From NCBI GenBank assembly GCA_033297075.1, contig MU858047.1, positions 744,001 to 808,000 of the forward strand: 64,000 bases of DNA. The letters are read 5' to 3'. Position numbers and translations under genes: made by a program. Source of the stretch: Rhypophila decipiens. Its lineage: Eukaryota; Ascomycota; Sordariomycetes; Sordariales; Naviculisporaceae. Under the pieces are notes generated by a model. It saw only the letters and a program-made list of their open reading frames with translations, searched no databases and had not been told where the DNA came from. Shown one piece after another: positions 13,280 through 25,156 of this stretch. The number at the start of each line of letters is the position of its first letter. Position 1 is the stretch's first letter.

Positions 13280-14162
13280 GTGAGGGCCACCTAATTTCGC
13301 CGTCCACCCTCCTGGGCACCTTACCTATTTGTCAAATTCCCACGTGTTTTTTGTTATTTTTTGAGTCGTCTTTCTGTATCTTAGAATTCTGCATTGGTTT
13401 CGGCATTGCATGCATGGCATAGAGCAAGCAAATGGACTGGTTGTATATTTTAATTTCTCTTCAGTTTTTCTTCCTTGTTCGTGTCCCCGAAGAAGCATGT
13501 GTGTGTCGCACTGCGATTGCACACTGTACATGGTAGTCTGGCACCAGCTGGGCTGATCCCGCACTGTGTAAAAGACGAGATCTCATCATCTGTTCTCGAA
13601 CGAGGGGGTTCCTGCTTTCATGGCTCCCGGACCTGAAGCGCTATGTAATTCTATCCAAAAAACCCATGGTACCTGCCTTAGCTACCGTTATGGTCCGGAC
13701 TTTAACCTAGTCCTGACGTATTAACCTGCTGGGAGGCTGTCAGGTCTCGTGGTGATGGAGCTGAGGCTTACCAGTCACGTATGGGGACGATGATTTCCTA
13801 TGAGTGGCTTCATGAAACCCCAGGTAGTTTCGAAGAGGTAACTAGTGAAAGTCTTGTTCTGAGGCAATTGTTCACAGAAAGGGGAGAAAAAATCGTGCTC
13901 GCCACCGCAGTTTGAGGCGTCGGAAGCTTTAATTGCACAGCGATATCGGCTAGACCTCCAGGGGCTAATCAACGTGGGGTTGACTCCCGATTTTGCGACC
14001 CCGCCATATTGTTTGCCATTGTCCAGTTGATCTGAGCAGTCACACCTGCGAAAACAAAGTTCGTAACCAAGTCGACGGCAGGACGGGCATATTACAGGAT
14101 TCGATTTCTCCTTCCCTTCTTGACTCAATTGGTTTCCGCCTTTCTCCCGCACAGCACACAAC
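13280..14162. other. Intergenic region: hotdog 3' flank and THR4 promoter
   Basis: No supported gene. The 14100-14160 segment is pyrimidine-rich (CTCCTTCCC, CCTTTCTCCC) directly before the THR4 ATG, as is common in fungal core promoters and leaders. Confidence 0.4.
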
Positions 14163-16098
14163 ATGGCCAGCGCCAGCGCCACCGACGTCCCGGAGCGCAC
14201 TCCGTCCTCCCAGACCTATCTGTCTACCCGAGGCGGTGACTACGGTGTCCGTTTCCCTCCAACACCCATGCGCGCAAAAAAATTACTAACCTCGAATACA
14301 GCTGTCGTTCGAAACCGTCGTTCTGAAGGGACTTGCTCAAGATGGTGGTCTCTTCCTCCCAGAGGTGGTTCCCACTGCTGAGGGATGGGTAAGTGTTTAC
14401 TGTTCTCCGCGCAATTAGCCTGTTGTCAGACCATTTGATTCTTGAATAACTAATACGAGTAAATGGTTACAGGAAAGCTGGAAAGACCTCCCCTATGCCG
14501 AATTAGCACACAAGATCCTCAGCCTATATATCTCGAGCGACGAAATCCCATCCGCAGACCTCAAGGACATTATCGACCGAAGTTACGCGACGTTTCGAGC
14601 TCAGGAGGTCACACCCTTAGTACACCTCAAGGATAACCTGTACCTTCTTGAGCTCTTCCACGGCCCAAGTTACTCCTTCAAAGATTGTACATGCAGACGT
14701 CCTGACAAGACTCGTTTGATCTGGGACTGACAAGATACCAGGTGCACTGCAATTTTTGGGCAATCTTTTCGAATACTTCCTCGTACGGAAAAATCAAGGA
14801 AAAGAGGGGAAAGGTGAGTCACTCGAAGTAGTCACCATTGTCTGGGACATTTGAGATTAACAAGCTGGTAGACAGGCACCACCTGACCGTTGTCGGCGCC
14901 ACGAGCGGTGATGTAAGTCCGTCCTCACCAGGGATCGCAAGAGTTCTTGACTAAAAAGCCCAAGACCGGATCAGCAGCCATTTACGGCCTTAGGGGGAAG
15001 AGAGATGTGTCAGTCTTCATTCTTCACCCCAAGGGCCGTATCAGCCCCATCCAAGAGAAGCAAATGACCACTGTTCTGGATGACAACGTACACAACATTG
15101 CCGTCACTGGCACATTCGATGACTGCCAGGACATCGTTAAGGCCATGTTTGCCGACCCCGATGCCAATGCAGCGCTCAAGCTCGGTGCGGTCAACTCGAT
15201 CAACTTTGCCCGCATTCTCGCGCAGATCGTCTACTACTTCCACTCCTACTTTGCCCTTGCCAAGACCTCCTCCTCATTCAAGGTCAGCGATAAGGTCCGC
15301 ATGGTCGTCCCTACTGGCAACTTTGGCGATATTCTCGCTGGGTACTTTGCGCGCCGCATGGGTCTCCCGATCGAGAAGCTCGTCATCGCGACCAACGAGA
15401 ACGATATCCTCGACCGGTTCTGGAAGACTGGTAGATACGAGAAGAAGCCCGTCCATGGACCCGACACTGAAAATGGACTGGCCGTTGACGGCGCCAAGGC
15501 TGACCCCAGTGGTGTGCGCGAGACGCTCAGTCCCGCTATGGATATTCTCGTCTCGAGCAATTTCGAGCGTCTGCTCTGGTTCCTGGCTTACGAGTTCGCA
15601 GCCACCACCGGCATGGACGATGAATGGACCAAGAAGCAGGCTGGTCAAGAAGTCGAAGTCTGGCTCTCTGACCTGAAAAAGAAGGGCGGATTTGGACCGG
15701 TTTACAAGGATGTCCTCGAGAGCGCTCGGCGCACCTTTGAGAGTGAGCGGGTGACGGACGCCCAGACGCTGGAGACTATCAAGAAGTTCTACAAGGATAT
15801 TGGCTATGTCCTGGACCCCCACACGGCAGTTGGTGTTGCTGCCGCGGAGAGGTCTATTGAGAGGGCAGGAGTTGATGTTCCCCATATCAGCCTCTCCACA
15901 GCCCACCCGGCAAAGTTTGCGGGTGCTGTCAGTGAGGCGCTCAAGGATGCGGAGGGCTTCGACTTCGAGAAGACTGTTCTGCCCGAAGAGTTCGTCGAGC
16001 TGGCCAAGAAGGAGACGAGGTTACTCGAGGCGGAGAACTCGTGGGTGGCGGTGAGAGAGCTCGTGAAGAAGCAGATTGCGCATGACTTGGGATTGTAA
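14163..16098 (+). CDS. THR4: Threonine synthase
   Basis: Six exons: 14163..14246, 14302..14388, 14473..14686, 14742..14813, 14872..14912 and 14965..16098, giving 543 aa. It converts O-phosphohomoserine to threonine with PLP, the last step of threonine synthesis, in the cytosol. The N-terminal domain has SFETVVLKGLAQDGGLF. The PLP lysine is Lys127 in FHGPSYSFKD. VVGATSGDTGSAAIYGLRG and PTGNFGDILAGYFARRMG follow, then NENDILDRF, SPAMDILVSSNFERLLW and HTAVGVAAAERS. This is collinear with yeast Thr4 along its whole length. The first intron has a weak donor (GTCCGT), chosen because only this phase restores the conserved frame. The fourth intron must use the acceptor at 14871, because the next AG gives an immediate stop. 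It is convergent with the ATP-grasp gene. Confidence 0.97.
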
Positions 16099-16647
16099 AT
16101 AAATTTACTCAGTATTGGTTAGGGCAGGCAGGAGTTGGGCATGTTTTCTTTTATCTTGTGTTGACATTTTCGGTTTTCGCATTTGCATGCCACCTTTTAG
16201 ACCTCATAGAAGCTGGTTTGGGGAAAGAAAAAAAATGAATATGAAAAAGGCTGAGGAGCCATTGATGGATCTCTTTTTATAGGGCCGCGTTGGGGATCTC
16301 AAAATACCAAAAGGGGCGAACCGATGGCCGGGTTTTAACACCGAGGACCAATTTTCTAGGGTGGATTATCTTTTGATCACAAGAAATTATAATTGCACAG
16401 GCTTGGAACAATGTTCTTGGAATCACTCCAATAGCAATCTGTCATACTGAACTGCCCTCTCAGGTGAGAAGCCAAAAAGACGAAAATCCAAATATTAACC
16501 AAGAGAGACCAAAAAGCTAGCAACCGAGATTGAGACGCCTTACGAAATCCATCTAAAACCAGTTTCATCGAGAAACAAGAATACCCCAAAACGTCGGATG
16601 AAAACAATCAGAACACAAGAGAAATGAGATTAGCGAGGTCTCCAACT
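16099..16647. other. Convergent 3' flanks of THR4 and the ATP-grasp gene
   Basis: AT-rich 549 bp between two stop codons facing each other. A-rich runs at about 16224-16250 are plausible polyadenylation context for THR4. No gene. Confidence 0.4.
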
Positions 16648-19001
16648 TCACTTATGAAGCGATGTCATCTGGGAATCCAAAAGATTGGCCGAGGGACAGT
16701 CAGTCGAATCAAATTCCACAGGACATTTGCGTTTGGCATTAGGTGACTTGGTCGATTCAGACTGGTCTTCAACGTCAATGTCAATCTCGAAAGCCCGATG
16801 GACCTCATTGCCAGTGGCAATAGCCTCTTCGCGGCTTGTCCTACTACTAACCAGCACATGGGCGACATACGCGCGTGCCCCGTCGCTGAACAAGTCGACT
16901 TTATCGCCCGGCTGGCAGTAATCCACCCCGAGGACGATATGTTTCGCGAGATCAGGACGGCGGACCTTCAGCTCCTCACACGGAGATAGGTCAGGGTTCT
17001 TCAACCTGACTACTCCCGCTGCTGGAGCCGGGATATACACCAGCCGTGACCAGTATTGAGCAGCTGGGCTTTTGCTGTCACTGTTGTCGTCGGCACGGGA
17101 AAAGTTGAATGAATGAGAGACCAGCTTCAGACGATCTCGCTCACCGACAGCAGCCAGCATGTGAGCGGCAAAGTAATCCACGCCGTAGGTCTGTTTGATG
17201 GGCACAGAGACACGGTATCCGGGTGGACGGGCGTTGATCTCTATCAGACGACATTCAGGCGTCCCCGTGGGGAGGGTGTCCTTGGGTACAAGGTCGATGA
17301 CGCCGTTGCCAACATCACGGTACTCAACAGCTGAGTTGACCATGCGGGCTTCGACGTGGAATACGCCCGTGCGGAAGCCGATCTTGACGAGGATATCGCG
17401 GAGGGAAGATTTCACAATCTCTTGTTCCTCGACTGGGAGTCTCGAAGGCATAGTCAGTGCCTCGGGAGAAAATGTTGCGTCCACGGTGGCATTGGCCGCG
17501 TCGGCATCACAGGGCGGCTCGTCTGCTATCTCGGAGAAGAGAACCTGGCCGTCCAGGAGGATGAAATTGGCGTCCATTTCAGGGCCATCGAAAAAGGGCT
17601 CGATCACGGCGGCGCTTCCATGACGACGTGTGGCCTTTTCTACGGCCAAGGCAAGGTCCTCGGGCTTGGTGACCTTGGAGACACATTCGGAGCTCCAACC
17701 TTTGGTTGGCTTGACAATCACTGGGTACACTGGCGAAAAGACCGGCTGTTGGTCGTCACCAGAGACGGAAGAGAGCAGAGTTTCCAGCTCTTCAACGCTG
17801 TGAACCCTTGCTGTCTGACCTGGTGTGTTTTGTGCCAGACGAGACCGATACTTGTCCACCGAAGTCTCGAAAGCCGAGACTGGGTTGGCAGGGAGGCCCA
17901 ACATCTCGGCAACCCGGGCAACGGTGACGAAGAAGTTGTCTGAGAGAGTAAAGATGCCATGGATCGGAAGCGGGTAGCTCCTCAACGAGCTTGCAATACG
18001 ATCAGCGACGTACTCATCTTCTGTCATGTCAGTGGCTAGGAATGCTTCTCGGTGCTGCCTGTTCTCGGCTGTATCAGCCTGGAGCCAGTGCCCTTCGTCG
18101 TCGACGATGACGAGATCGAGACCCAAGCCTTTTGCTGCCTGGTAGACATGACGTCCAGCGGTGAGATTGGGGCGTCCTCGAACCAGGGCAATCCGTTTCC
18201 GCTGGGGTGGCTCTGGTGACAGAAAATGGGCGCCCGTTAGGCGATATTTTAGCTCCTCGGTTCTCTGCGCCAGAATGTCTTGGAGCTGGTTGATGGTGAC
18301 CAAGGCGCTGAGAGGTTCCCATTGGATGATAGCACCGGCATTCCTTACAAGGTCTGGCAAGTCAGCTGACAGCTTGGACTCGTAGTACTGAAGTGGTGCT
18401 AAGTACTCGTGGATTTTGGTGACAGGATGAGGGACGTCTTGTAGGCGGAGGTGGAAAAAGTCGGAGCGGTTGACGTAGCCATTCGTGCGAGGCAAAATGA
18501 CGGTGAAAAGGAGCACGTCAGATGTGGAGTTTTCATGGCTGAGATCAATCCCAGAGTCCCAGAACGCTTGGCCCAGGCGTTCCAGAGGGTCATGACTAAA
18601 GGCTGAGGTGTTGAACTGTCCATCAATTCTCCTCGCAGAGGAGCTGCGTGTTCCTGTGGATGGTAGAAGGACGATATTCGCGACGGAATACAGGTCACAA
18701 AGGGACACGACCTCACAGAAGTAAGGACGTGCAAAGGACCCTGTTCAACAGTCAGTGATCTGTTGTTGACTCTGTCCAACGTTCAACAATGTGCGATATA
18801 CAGCTCATGTGATTTCTTGCCAGCCCAAAATGACCTGCGAATGATGACGAGAGATAAAGTACCTGTAAGGGAAATGAGAGTCTTACCGCTTGGATGTTCT
18901 GGATGGCAGCATGCATCCGATTTTTGTGTCAAGTCCGAGTTCGTAGCAGGACGTTTGGATGACTGCAAAGTCGCTGGAGGGAGGGAGATGCCAAGAGCCA
19001 T
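16648..19001 (-). CDS. ATP-grasp domain ligase (amino acid/peptide ligase-like)
   Basis: Two exons, complement(16648..18740, 18887..19001), give 735 aa. The 146 bp intron runs GTAAGA to GAACAG in phase 1; the join reads HPSG/SFARPYF. Residues about 220-300 look like a pre-ATP-grasp Rossmann-like part (IALVRGRPNLTAG, then LGLDLVIVDDEGHW). The ATP-grasp core has the lysine strand PVIVKPTKGWSS (about 378-389), VIEPFFDGPEMDANFILLDG, and the metal-binding Glu/Asn pair in VFHVEARM (about 498-505) and LIEINARPPG (about 537-546). This layout matches carboxylate-amine ligases such as carnosine synthase and bacterial L-amino-acid ligases, which make amide bonds via an acyl phosphate. The substrate is not predictable. 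It is divergent from a nicotianamine synthase gene, so I infer it may act on that product or a related one. It could instead be an orphan ligase. Confidence 0.88.
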
Positions 19002-20616
19002 GATGTTGAATTCAGGCAGTGGTAAAGAGCACCGTACAGGAAGAAGCAGGCACGCTACCAAGTGGTAGGCTCGATCGATGAGTTGAGAAACTGGGCCCCC
19101 TATCGCGAAAAATGAATGGGGGAGGCTGCCTTGTATTTAGTAACAAGGACTCAAGGAGAACTGCAGCCGGGACAAGTATTGATCTGCAAATTGATATGGA
19201 TGACGGGTTGCTTCGAACAAGATGAGGTCACGCGGGTCAAGAGACTTGTTCCTACCAGAGACTGCCAAACAGCGACAAGACGTGAAGAGAGAAGGGACAG
19301 GCTTTGCCTAGGCGGGATCGATGAAAGGATCGTCTTGGCTACTCTGGGTCTGCTGATTTGCCATCCTGGCTGGACTCAACGGCCAAACTGCTCAATTATG
19401 GTATAAGCCGGGATCTTCGCCAAGAGCCGTTGAGGTTCGCAGGTTTTAGATTGGGAAAATGGCCAATAACGGGGATCGGAGGATGACGGGAAGACAGGAC
19501 GACTTTCAATGTCCAGCGAGAACGGACGGAGTATGGTACGACGTGGTTAATCTCCCGGGAGCCGAGAACCTTGATGGCCAAGTTCCCGACTGGGGTCGCG
19601 CAAGGTCTCGATCTGATAAGAAACACAGTCAGACTGCTGCCGACGGGCCAAGAATCGCTTACTTTTGTCTCTGGTTCCTTGCTCCTGTGTGCTACCCTTT
19701 CCCCAAATGTGCTGGGACAAAAGGAAGAGGTAAATCCGTTCTTTGGACCTGGGGACCCTAAAGTCGCCTTGAAAGTGGCACCCACTCGGTAGGCTGAGAC
19801 GAAAACCCTGCGGATGTGAGAACCCTGATGGCCCACGAGGTCGAGCGGTCAGCCAACGATCCAACCGCAACTGCCAATTCGGGCAATTTAACGGTTTCAT
19901 GTGGATAGCCGTTCGTCCAGTGCACGATGATCCATATCTATTCCACAAACCAATATCCGTTCAATATGGGCACACAAGGGAAAGAATTCACCGACAAGAC
20001 CGAGTAAACACGGCAAGCGCTCCAAGGGGAGGACGATTTCTTCTCACAAGACCTTTTCATTCTTGCCAGTCACTGACTAGATTGATATTGAGACAATCCC
20101 ATTGTAACTGTTGCAAACCGGTAGTGTCATTTTGTTCACGTTCTCCCGCTCCATGTTTGTCCGTGACTCCGTTGTACTTGCCGTCTCATCCTTTCTTCCT
20201 AGTCCGGTGCCGAAGCCCGTGCAAAAGAGGAGCCAAGTATCTCGCGCCTGCTTCGTGGGTCAGGACTCAGAGGTACAAAGTTGTACCTACTTAATACTCC
20301 TCAAGATCCCGTCGGATTGTCATTGAGCTGATGGTCCATCAAACTTTCCTTATGCCATTGGTCTTTACTACCCCTTTATTGCGCCCGCCGATAATTCACT
20401 CATGGGAGTCTTTTTTGGACACATTATCCGTCTCAAATATCACACACACTTTCCATTCACTCTCAGACATACCACCCCGTCCAGTTCTTGATCCCAGGTA
20501 TTCGTCCTTGATACTCGGTCGAGCGTCCCTTTATTTCTCATTCAGACGCCCTCTTGATACCCAAGATACCCTTCTGTCCCCGGATATCTTTGCTTGATCA
20601 CAGGCACCATTTGTCA
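19002..20616. promoter_or_regulatory. Shared upstream region of the ATP-grasp and nicotianamine synthase genes
   Basis: 1.6 kb between two divergent start codons. It contains one perfect iron-GATA consensus (listed separately) and, nine bases before it, CAAGGT at 19602, which matches the core of the Aspergillus ZafA zinc-response motif. The latter is too short to mean much alone. A minus-to-plus layout with no other gene between is consistent with a bidirectional promoter. An 88-codon ATG frame (20331..20597, plus strand) ends 19 nt before the nicotianamine synthase ATG and would be an upstream ORF if the transcript starts early enough. Confidence 0.5.
19611..19619 (+). promoter_or_regulatory. 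Candidate iron-GATA (SreA-type) site
   Basis: The bases read ATCTGATAA, an exact match to ATCWGATAA, the extended GATA site known for the siderophore repressors of the SreA/URBS1 group. By chance about one match per 65 kb is expected over both strands, and I see one other in this window (57560..57568), so the match alone is weak. Its value comes from sitting between a nicotianamine synthase and a ligase gene. Confidence 0.4.
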
Positions 20617-21702
20617 ATGGGACTTACAAAGCTGTGTCTGAGACTACCTTGGCCCAGACACCGAACCCGGAAGGCCTCAGTCGTGAAATCAAGCCCGTAT
20701 GATTCACAAGACTCTATCACCATTGCCGAGAAACCTCAGTATACCGGCCAGCCGGGAAACGAACTTACGAGTGAGCGCGCGGGCGCGATATGCAACAAGA
20801 TTACCGAGACATATAGCGAATTGCTCAAACTAGCCAACTATGAGCCAGGCGAGCAAATCAACAAGCTCCTTGGTGATCTTGTTCCTCTCTGTACCCAAAA
20901 TCTAGACCGTGAAGTGGTTCAGCAGGTGAGAGCTTAACCCTGGTTATTGTTACAGCCGTTAGACTAACTGTTCTTCTAGATCGTGCAGAGTGCCAGGGTT
21001 CAGGAGATCCTGCCTCCGCTTCGGGACATTTGTTCCCAAGCCGAGTCGTGCTTTGAATCATACTCTGCAGCCAAGATCATCGGCGATGGAAAAGATGACC
21101 CCAAGACAGCACTTGAACGTGCAAAGAGCTTTCGTTACTACTCCAACTATGTTGAGTTGGCGTGGCTCGAACTCTGTGGCATCCAGGCTGCCGGACGAGA
21201 GACGCCCAAGCGGATTGCATTCATTGGATCAGGTCCACTGCCTCTCACCTCCCTTTGCCTTCTACAAGAGCTCAAGAAAGAGGCGGACAACGAGTCTGAT
21301 GCTCAAGGCATAAAAGTCCTCAATGTGGACTGTGATCAGGCCGCGATTGATATCTCAAGAGCCATGTGCCATGCCGTTGGTGACTGGAGCAAGGGCATGG
21401 AGTTTCTCTGCGCAGAGGCGGGCTCGCCCGAAGTTGACTTGACCGAGTATGATGTTGTATACATGGCCGCCCTGGTGGGGGTGTCGCAGGAAAAGAAGGA
21501 GGAGATAACTCTGAAAGTGGTAAACTCAATGAGACCCGGGTCGTTGCTTGTCGTCAGGAGCGCTGCAGGCATCCGAACCTGTCTTTACATCGAATTCGAC
21601 ATCGCCACGGACAGACTCCTCGAGAAGCTGGAACCGTGCCTGACACTGCATCCGCATAACGAGGTCGTCAACTCGGTCATTATTGCAAGAGTCAAGATAT
21701 AA
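20617..21702 (+). CDS. Nicotianamine synthase family protein
   Basis: Two exons, 20617..20925 and 20980..21702, give 343 aa, near the usual length of eukaryotic nicotianamine synthases. The 54 bp intron runs GTGAGA to CTTCTAG in phase 0. Known family members join aminocarboxypropyl units from S-adenosylmethionine to give nicotianamine, a metal chelator. The central SAM-binding signature FIGSGPLPLTSLCLL lies at about residues 184-198, followed by VLNVDCDQAAIDISRAM, YDVVYMAALVG and MRPGSLLVVRSAAG. Before it, FRYYSNYVELAWLE matches the Tyr/Glu active-site segment of the family. The N-terminal 30 residues are basic and probably disordered. It is head to head with the ATP-grasp gene. The exact product could be nicotianamine or a shorter analogue. 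Confidence 0.9.
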
Positions 21703-23042
21703 TAGATGGGCAGAGTTCATAAGGCTCAAAATGTGGTTGCATTCTTTGGTGTAATGGTAGATAAAAGTATAGGAGATAGTAAAAAGGTTCAGAAATCAAA
21801 CCTATTATAACTTGATGATGAAGAGCCCGTGAGATAAGAAAAATAAATAAAATCAAAACGTCTAAAGTTCGATACTCTAGAAGCGATTGAAACTTTGGGA
21901 AGTTACGTTGTATTACTGATCTTGTGACTACAACACTCGTGGTCATGGTTGACCATTTCCAACTGAACAGAATACGAGGTGCGTGATGTGAGAATAATTT
22001 CGGCTAGAACCAAAATGTTTACCCGCTCCTGATCATCACGAGAAATCGATATTGCGTGTGCTCAGAGAGGCTTAGACCACTTCATTGCCAACCCAGGTTC
22101 CTCACTGACTCTCCAACCACGATGGCGACTGTCTCAACCAGTCGGAACAAACGGATTTAGGAAACCATTTGAGTCTAACACAGATTTCAAACTCAGCGCA
22201 CCTCGTAATTAATTCTATTGCCCAAGTTCTGGACCTCAGCCGCCACGGTCAGCGGACCAATAACCCGGCTAATCGAGACACCACTCCGACTCTCCCGACC
22301 TGTCACGCTCTCACACCGACTATTTCCGGGATCATACACTCCTTGCGAGGAGCCATGGTCTGCTTAATACAGGCACTGCAACAGTGAGGGACCAACCGAG
22401 CAATGGCCCCCGCAGCATCCGGCATTGCATGTCTAATGTCGTCGTATTAGAGTAGTATTGTCAGCGAGAAATATGTATAGCCGTTACGTAAAGGTCATGA
22501 AGCCAATCATGTTGCTGTCTTCAGCACCACCCCTGCCCAACAACTGCACAACATACACTCACATCTCCAGGTTGCTCACTACGCTACTGTGTGTCATCTG
22601 TCGGTAGGCGACCGGAGCCTTTTGGAACGCCACTGTCTGATATACCGATCAGGTGGCTTGCAGAAAGACGTACCCAGGTTTGGTAGGTCTAGTAGATTGT
22701 TTCCCCGGCTTATGAGCATCTCGTGTTACGGTTGAGCAGGTGAAGGGTCCTTCCTCCTTACCTATCCCATTCTATTCTGAGATTAAGTGTACTCTGGAAT
22801 CAAACGTTGCTGCTTGACAACGAGCTTCGTATTGGCTGCCTCACCGACGTTAGTAAGTGTATCTCAGTAATCTGGTGAGCCTATGAGTATAAGTACCGGG
22901 GTCACCCTACTCCTAACTCGAAGTAGAATATCTCCAATATCAAACACAAACATCTTAATCTGCCAAACACAACTATCAAGACATCATCAACCTACAATCT
23001 CAAAACATTCAAACATCACCACCACCTACCAAAATCTCAAAG
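21703..23042. other. Intergenic, no gene seen
   Basis: 1.3 kb between the nicotianamine synthase stop and the But2-type gene. The first 250 bp are AT-rich and suit a 3' end. The last 120 bp before 23043 are CA-rich (ATCATCAACC, CACCACCACC), a typical fungal 5' leader. Confidence 0.4.
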
Positions 23043-23630
23043 ATGCTCTCCACCACGCTCCTCCCTCTCATCTCCGCCCTCGTAGGCACCACCCTCGGAG
23101 CTCCCGCTCCCTCCGAGTTAACTAACCGGGCAACAACATCCGAGATCCAGCCCTCAGCACTCGTAATCCACGACAGCCACTGGTCCGGCCAAAACACCTG
23201 CAACCCAGGCACTGCCCAAGTAACCCGGACCAACACAGGGCACGACCTAACCACCATGCTCACCTTTGTCTACCCAGCCGCCGCAAACGGCAAGCAATGC
23301 TGGCTAGACTTCAACCTCCCCGCCGGGGCGACCGTCTCGCCCACCGGGACGGCTGGTATCGCCAAGATTGACGTTTTCCGCCAGTGGGCGCCGGTAAATA
23401 CTTGCCCGTCGCAGGGCAACAACCGGGATGTCCAGCTTGGAAGGCTGAATGTCCCCGGCGCGGGCAAGGCGGCTGCTTGGGGCGAGGTGTATAATGGCTA
23501 CTTGACTAGCAAGGCACCTTGCCCTGCTCCTGGAACGGTTGTGGGTATTGAATTTGTGGGCGTTGGCGATGCTGAGACTGTTGCGTGGCAGCAGTCTGCT
23601 GGATTTGGGGCTAGGATTCTTTATGCCTGA
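23043..23630 (+). CDS. Small secreted protein, But2 C-terminal-like domain
   Basis: A single exon of 195 aa. Residues 1-19 are a clear signal peptide (LLPLISALVGTTLGA followed by PAP). The mature chain has four cysteines in the contexts NTCNPG, QCWLDF, NTCPS and APCPAPG. The pattern of a hydrophobic beta-rich domain with CWLDFNLPAG followed by KIDVF resembles the 'ubiquitin 3 binding protein But2 C-terminal' domain, which is common in secreted fungal proteins. The name reflects one fission yeast protein and does not predict function here. A wall-associated or effector-like role is possible. The family call is moderate; secretion is well supported. Confidence 0.75.
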   Translation: MLSTTLLPLISALVGTTLGAPAPSELTNRATTSEIQPSALVIHDSHWSGQNTCNPGTAQVTRTNTGHDLTTMLTFVYPAAANGKQCWLDFNLPAGATVSPTGTAGIAKIDVFRQWAPVNTCPSQGNNRDVQLGRLNVPGAGKAAAWGEVYNGYLTSKAPCPAPGTVVGIEFVGVGDAETVAWQQSAGFGARILYA

Positions 23631-25156
23631 TTGGATTTGTTTGTTTCTTGCATGGTTATATTGGGTTGGAGTTTTAGGTCAGTTTTGTCGTTGGAGGAGT
23701 GCTGAGTTGACCTCTCACACTCGGGGTCATGCGGTGAAGGTATTTTGAGGGCGCAAAAAGGAAGTCTTACCGCCTTTTGGTTCGGTTAGTTGGTTTGAGG
23801 GAACTAGATCTTCTTGTATATACTTGTTTTACGTTTTCTTGGAATTTATCTCTCTGGGCAATCTGAAATACCTAGATCATTCTTGTTCTTTGAATCGGGG
23901 TGTGTCAATCTCTAGACATGTTCCTGCTCGTATGTCCCTGATGCCCAGGATAGAAGCCTCGCCAGTTCTTGTTGTTTATATCTTCTTTCTTCGTTCCTCA
24001 TGTCAAGGATTTCGTCGCTATTGAGCTTGCGTCGAAGCATCTCGGCATTCCTGGGGCAATCGGTTGAACCGTCAATTGAGGCCATCGAAATTACCTCACT
24101 TTGACAAGACTCTTGGGTTGCCTTTGTCGAGCCGACTTATCCGTAGACTCCCCCAAGGCCCAAAACACTTGGATAAGGGGCTAGTTGGCCTAGCAACAAC
24201 CCAAGTGCGAGCACCGTTTCTTTTCTCTTTTTCCCCACGTTGGATGTCGGAGATCTTTGGAGTAGTTGTGGGGTGAATTCAACGTGCCGTGACAAAACAT
24301 GTTACACGTGTACACGTGTACATAGCTCATCATGTGACACGAATTGACCTTGAACTTTGCCCAACCACAAGCACCTGATACCGGTATGCAGTTGCCGAAT
24401 GGAATCAATGGATTACAATTGAAACTTCGAGTCTTGCAGGTCGTCGCACGGTTTCATGGCTGATCCACCGCCCGGCCAGAACGAAGGAGCTGCAATTTTA
24501 AAGTTGGCTTGGCGCCAATTTGAAGCGTTCCACATAATCCAACACTCTCCGCTGCCAGTGTGATGGATGACCTGGACTGTGCCTTGTAATAACTGCTCCG
24601 TACTCCGTATATTTGCCTTTCTCGCCGTTGTGCTTCTAATTGTAATCTTCTCAATACAAAAGAGGAAAAATCTGGAGCAGTTTTGGGGGTCGTCCGCCTC
24701 TTAAAATTCCTTTGTCATGTTGAACTTGACAGACCACTCTTCAACAGGGGACTGGAGCTCGGGAATATGTGCCGATCTGGCGGATCTCCCGCCTACGGCA
24801 ATCATTGAATCTTCCAGATCGGGATGGACCCGATCGACGACGGGCTTGGCACGGACCAATTGCTCCACTATTTGCGTCATCACCAGCTCTTGGATCACAC
24901 AAAGTTAGCGCCAAGCTAGGCCCAAGAAGCTCCAAACGTGCAATTTCTTTTGTCAAACGGTCTGTCTCTTCAGCGCCAAAAGTTTCTCGTTGTCTTGCGT
25001 TCTTCCCTCTTCAACTCAGGATAACAGCTCCATCCCATCATCTAGACATCCACCCATTGTCGGCGTCTCCCGTTCACCAGGCCAGAACGCACAGCGATTC
25101 CCGGCAATCAAATCGACTCGCAGCCCGAAGATTTTCGCCATTTCGGAATTGACAAA
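23631..25156. promoter_or_regulatory. Intergenic region and PNS1 upstream region
   Basis: No supported gene. At 24306..24319 two CACGTG palindromes follow each other (CACGTGTACACGTG), a possible tandem E-box for bHLH factors, about 840 bp before the PNS1 ATG. CATGTGAC follows at about 24331. Confidence 0.35.

Noticed and set aside
14163..21702. Threonine synthase as a member of the nicotianamine synthase/ATP-grasp unit
   Set aside because: Although SAM and threonine both derive from homoserine, THR4 is a housekeeping gene found in all fungi and is convergent with, not co-oriented to, the pair.
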